Source: DATDAH01 sp036525535
Lineage (GTDB): Bacteria; Actinomycetota; Acidimicrobiia; Acidimicrobiales; DATDAH01
Length of the DNA: 8,865 bases
Reading direction: 5' to 3'
Assembly (NCBI GenBank): GCA_036525535.1
Contig: DATDAH010000138.1
Coordinates: forward strand, 1 to 8,865
In this document: positions 6,318-8,865 of the stretch, piece after piece
Layout: the number at the start of each line of letters is the position of its first letter
Position numbering within the stretch: position 1 is the stretch's first letter
Program-made: the position numbers and the translations under genes
Notes under the pieces: generated by a model
The model's input: the letters and a program-made list of their open reading frames with translations, nothing else
Told to the model about the DNA's origin: nothing
Databases searched by the model: none

Positions 6318-7662
6318 GAGCGGCCACCTCGGGGCGGGCGATGCCCAGGTGGTCCCGCAGGGTCGAGCCCGTGTACTTCTCGCGGAAGACCTCCCGGCGC
6401 TGCAGCTCGGGCACGACCAGCCGGACGACGTCCTCGTAGGCCCCGGGGACGTGGGTGGCGGCGATGACGAAGCCGTCGCAGGCGTCGCCCTCGAACCACT
6501 CCTGCATCTGGTCGGCGACCTCGGTGGCGGTGCCGACGAAGCGGGGGCCCTGCAGGAGGGTGGCCCGGTGGCCGGCCAGGTCGGCGAGGGTCAGGGTGTC
6601 CCCGCCGATGTGCTTGCGCAGGTTCTGCACGAGGCCCCGGATCCCGGAGACGGACTCGATGAGCTCGTCGGTGATCGGGTCGTCGAGCGCCATCGACGAG
6701 AAGTCGTGGTTCATCAGCTCGGAGAGCAGGGTGAGCGAGGCCTTGGGGTCGACCAGGTCGTTCAGGAAGAGCTGCTCGCGCTCCTGGGCGTGCGCCGTGG
6801 ACTCGCCGACCACGGTGTAGGCCATCGGCAGCATCCTCACCTGGTCGGGGTCCCGCCCCGCCAAGGCGATGCTCTCCTTCTGGCCCTTGTAGTGCGAGCG
6901 GGCGACGTCGATGCCGGGGTCACCCGTGAAGATCAGCTCGGCCCACTTGGCGGCGAACTCCTGGCCCCGGCCGGACGACCCCGCTTGGAGGAGCACCGGT
7001 CGGCCTTGCGGGCACCGGGGCACGGTCAGGGGACCGCGGACGCTGAACCAGTCGCCCTCGTAGTTGAGCTCGTGGACCTTGTCCGGGTCAGCGAAGGTCC
7101 CGCTGGCCCGGTCGAGGACGAGGGCGTCGTCCTCCCAGGTGTCCCAGAGGCCGGTCGTGGCCTCGAGGAACTCGTCGGCCCGGTCGTAGCGGGCGTCGTG
7201 CTCCAGGACCTCCTTCATCCCGTAGTTCTGGGCCTCGCTGTCGTTCACCGACGTGACCACGTTCCAGGCGGCCCGGCCCCCGGAGAGATGGTCGAGGGTG
7301 GCGAACGTGCGGGCGACGTGGAACGGCGTGTAGTAGGTCGTCGAGTAGGTGGCGCCGAGCCCGATGGACGACGTCGCCCCCGCCACCAGGCCGAGCACGA
7401 TCGACAGGTCGAGCTTCACCGGACGGGCGCCGAGCCGCACCGCCTCGGCCACCGACCCGCCGTAGATGCCGGGCATGGCGAGGCGGTCGTCGAAGAACAT
7501 GAGGTCGAAGCAGCCCTCCTCGAGGGTCCGGCCCAGCTTCTGGTAGTAGCCGGCGTCGAGGAAGCCGTGCTCGGTGGCCGGGTGGCGCCAGGAGCCCGAG
7601 TAGACGGTGACGTTGCCCGCCTGCATGAACCCGACCAGGGACATCTGGCGCATGGTGCTCAC
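6310..7662 (-). CDS. DszA/NtaA-family FMN-dependent monooxygenase (LLM class)
   Basis: This 450-residue luciferase-like TIM-barrel protein belongs to the NtaA/SnaA/DszA group, which uses FMNH2 from a separate reductase plus O2. It resembles DszA (dibenzothiophene-sulfone monooxygenase, about 453 residues) along its whole length as I remember that sequence: RQMSLVGFMQAGNVT (5-19), FDLMFFDD (52-59), the segment TYYTPFHVARTFATLDHLSG (109-128), WNVVTS (133-138), HDARYDRADEFLEA (155-168), VRGPL...PRCPQGRPVLLQAGSS (208-230), and the C-terminal STLRDHLGI. GTG 7662 overlaps the upstream TGA as GTGA; ATG 7653 or ATG 7644 are also possible, and none has a Shine-Dalgarno, so coupling is likely. No flavin reductase is visible. 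Substrates in this group include sulfones, aminopolycarboxylates and dimethyl sulfide; which one applies here is open. Confidence 0.92.
   Translation of the reverse strand: MSTMRQMSLVGFMQAGNVTVYSGSWRHPATEHGFLDAGYYQKLGRTLEEGCFDLMFFDDRLAMPGIYGGSVAEAVRLGARPVKLDLSIVLGLVAGATSSIGLGATYSTTYYTPFHVARTFATLDHLSGGRAAWNVVTSVNDSEAQNYGMKEVLEHDARYDRADEFLEATTGLWDTWEDDALVLDRASGTFADPDKVHELNYEGDWFSVRGPLTVPRCPQGRPVLLQAGSSGRGQEFAAKWAELIFTGDPGIDVARSHYKGQKESIALAGRDPDQVRMLPMAYTVVGESTAHAQEREQLFLNDLVDPKASLTLLSELMNHDFSSMALDDPITDELIESVSGIRGLVQNLRKHIGGDTLTLADLAGHRATLLQGPRFVGTATEVADQMQEWFEGDACDGFVIAATHVPGAYEDVVRLVVPELQRREVFREKYTGSTLRDHLGIARPEVAARA
6324..6330 (-). promoter_or_regulatory. Ribosome binding site of the CoA-transferase, inside the monooxygenase gene
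   Basis: On the minus strand GAGGTGG (6330-6324) lies 6 nt before GTG 6317 and within the last codons of the monooxygenase gene. It supports GTG 6317 and gives the CoA-transferase its own initiation signal despite the 8-nt overlap. Confidence 0.55.
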
Positions 7663-8865
7663 TGCGGCGCGGCGAGGGCGTGTTCGGCTCGCCGCCGGAA
7701 CCCGGCGAGGCTGGCCTCGTGGTTCTGGGCCCGGGTGCTGCGGGACATGATCGACACGTCGTGGCCGGCAGCCTTGGCCCGCAGCGTTCCGACCGTGGCC
7801 TCATCCTTCGGGACGTGGGCGAACGGGTCGAAGGTGTACCACCGCATGGCGTTCTCGTGGGTCATCTTCGCGATGTCGGCGTCGGACACGTCGTTGTCGG
7901 CGAACACCGTGCCCAGCTCCTCCGGGGCCGTCGGCCACATGGAGTCGCTGTGGGGGTAGTCCGCCTCCCACGCCATGTTGTCGATGCCGATGTGGTGGCG
8001 GAGCTCGACACCGATGGGGTCGCTGATGAAGCAGGTGAGGAAGTGGTCCCGGAACACCTCGCTCGGGAGCCGCCCGCCGAAGTCCTGGAACGTCCAGGCC
8101 TTGTGCATCTGGAAGGTCCGGTCCACCCGATCGAGGAAGTAGGGGATCCACCCCGTCCCCCCTTCGGACAGGGCGATCCGCAGCTGCGGGTACTCCTTGA
8201 TGACGCGGGACCACAACAGGTCGGCGGCCGCCGACTGGATGTTCATCGGCTGGAGCGTGATCATCACGTCGGGGGGGGAGTCGACGGCCGGGATGGAGAG
8301 CTTGCCCGACGACCCGAGGTGGACCGACAGCACGGTGTCGGTGTCACAGAGGGACCGCCACAGCGGGTCCCAGTACTCGTCGTGGAAGCTCGGGTAGCCC
8401 AGGGCGGCGGGGTTCTCGGTGAAGGTGAGCGAGTGACACCCCTTGTCGGCGCACCGGCGCACCTCGTCGGCGGTGAGCTGGGGGTCCCAGATGGCGGGGA
8501 CCGCCATCGGGATGAAGCGCCCGGGGTGGGCCCCGCACCACTCGTCGATGTGCCAGTCGTTGTAGGCCTGCACGAGGGCGAGAGAGAAGGCGACGTCGTC
8601 AGTGGCGAACAACCGGGCCGTGAAGGTCGGGAAGGAGGGGAAGTTCATCGAGGCCAGGACCCCGCCGGCGTCCATGTCCTTGACCCGCTCGTCCACGTCG
8701 TAGCAACCGGGCCGGATCTCCTCGAGGCTCTGGGGCTCGAGGCCGTACTCCTCCAAGGGCCGCCCGGCGACGGCGTTGAGCGCCGGGTTCTCGATCACGG
8801 CGTCGCCGAAGGTCCACACGTCGTTCCCGGCCTCGTTGCGCACGAGCTTGGGCGCCCGTTCCAGG
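7659..8865 (-). CDS. Amidohydrolase family protein (Amidohydro_2, ACMSD-like; partial, N-terminus beyond right edge)
   Basis: About 401 codons are visible and the frame is open to the window edge. An in-frame GTG at 8843 exists, but the codons before it (LERAPK) continue the family's usual RAPKLVRxExGxDVW segment, so the true start lies outside, together with the N-terminal HxH metal motif. Visible features: ENPALNAVAGRP, the stretch RPGCYDVDERVKDMDAGGVL, NFPSFPTF, the conserved TFTENP, VHLGSSG with metal-site His (8319-8321), LSEGGTGWIPYFLDR, and EADYPHSDSMWP with the catalytic Asp of DYPH (7959-7961). Relatives include ACMSD and gamma-resorcylate decarboxylases, which decarboxylate, as well as hydrolases. 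It is the first visible gene of the four-gene operon and overlaps the monooxygenase by 4 nt. Hydrolase versus decarboxylase is undecided. Confidence 0.88.
   Translation of the reverse strand, partial: LERAPKLVRNEAGNDVWTFGDAVIENPALNAVAGRPLEEYGLEPQSLEEIRPGCYDVDERVKDMDAGGVLASMNFPSFPTFTARLFATDDVAFSLALVQAYNDWHIDEWCGAHPGRFIPMAVPAIWDPQLTADEVRRCADKGCHSLTFTENPAALGYPSFHDEYWDPLWRSLCDTDTVLSVHLGSSGKLSIPAVDSPPDVMITLQPMNIQSAAADLLWSRVIKEYPQLRIALSEGGTGWIPYFLDRVDRTFQMHKAWTFQDFGGRLPSEVFRDHFLTCFISDPIGVELRHHIGIDNMAWEADYPHSDSMWPTAPEELGTVFADNDVSDADIAKMTHENAMRWYTFDPFAHVPKDEATVGTLRAKAAGHDVSIMSRSTRAQNHEASLAGFRRRAEHALAAPQ

Noticed and set aside
5989..7959. 656-residue plus-strand open frame opposite the monooxygenase and CoA-transferase
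   Set aside because: It spans parts of three good minus-strand genes and has shadow-type composition with no domain.
8841..8843. GTG 8843 as the start of the amidohydrolase
   Set aside because: Codons upstream continue a conserved family segment (RAPKLVR), and the N-terminal metal-binding motif would be missing. The gene is cut by the window edge.

Overview
The window is very GC-rich (roughly 70% by eye) and almost entirely coding. Codon use favours G/C at third positions, GTG and TTG starts occur, and genes overlap by a few bases. The protein families (Amidohydro_2, a DszA-like flavin monooxygenase, CaiB/BaiF CoA-transferase, CitE-like lyase, DapB-like oxidoreductase, SDR, ALDH, LivJ/K-type lipoprotein) are typical of catabolic islands in Actinomycetota. 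An uncultured actinobacterium, perhaps Acidimicrobiia-like, is my best guess; class-level placement is inference.

Layout. Positions 1-554 (minus) hold the N-terminal part of a branched-chain-amino-acid-type ABC substrate-binding lipoprotein, cut by the left edge. A 149-bp intergenic region (555-703) carries what look like two back-to-back divergent promoters and a 22-bp hairpin/operator. An aldehyde dehydrogenase (704-2167, plus) follows, probably on a leaderless mRNA. It converges on a DapB-like NAD(P)H-dependent oxidoreductase (2182-3216, minus), with only 14 bp between the stop codons. A 55-bp divergent spacer with overlapping candidate -10 elements separates that gene from an SDR dehydrogenase (3272-4096, plus) whose active-site spacing resembles 3-alpha-hydroxysteroid dehydrogenase/carbonyl reductase. 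A long near-perfect hairpin (about 4117-4176) sits between the SDR and the next, convergent operon.

The right half (4189-8865, minus) is one tightly packed operon. In transcription order it encodes an amidohydrolase (5' end outside the window), a DszA/NtaA-type FMN-dependent monooxygenase, a type III CoA-transferase and a CitE/malyl-CoA-lyase-like enzyme. Successive genes overlap by 4, 8 and 1 nt, so translation is probably coupled.

Taken together this looks like a degradation locus. A lipoprotein-dependent importer may bring in a substrate; flavin-dependent oxygenation and amidohydrolase-type hydrolysis or decarboxylation may process it; the CoA-transferase may activate an acid; the CoA-ester lyase may split the thioester; and ALDH, SDR and the DapB-like enzyme may handle aldehyde, alcohol or keto intermediates. 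The substrate cannot be read from the sequence. I see no tRNA, rRNA, CRISPR array, insertion sequence or phage gene.
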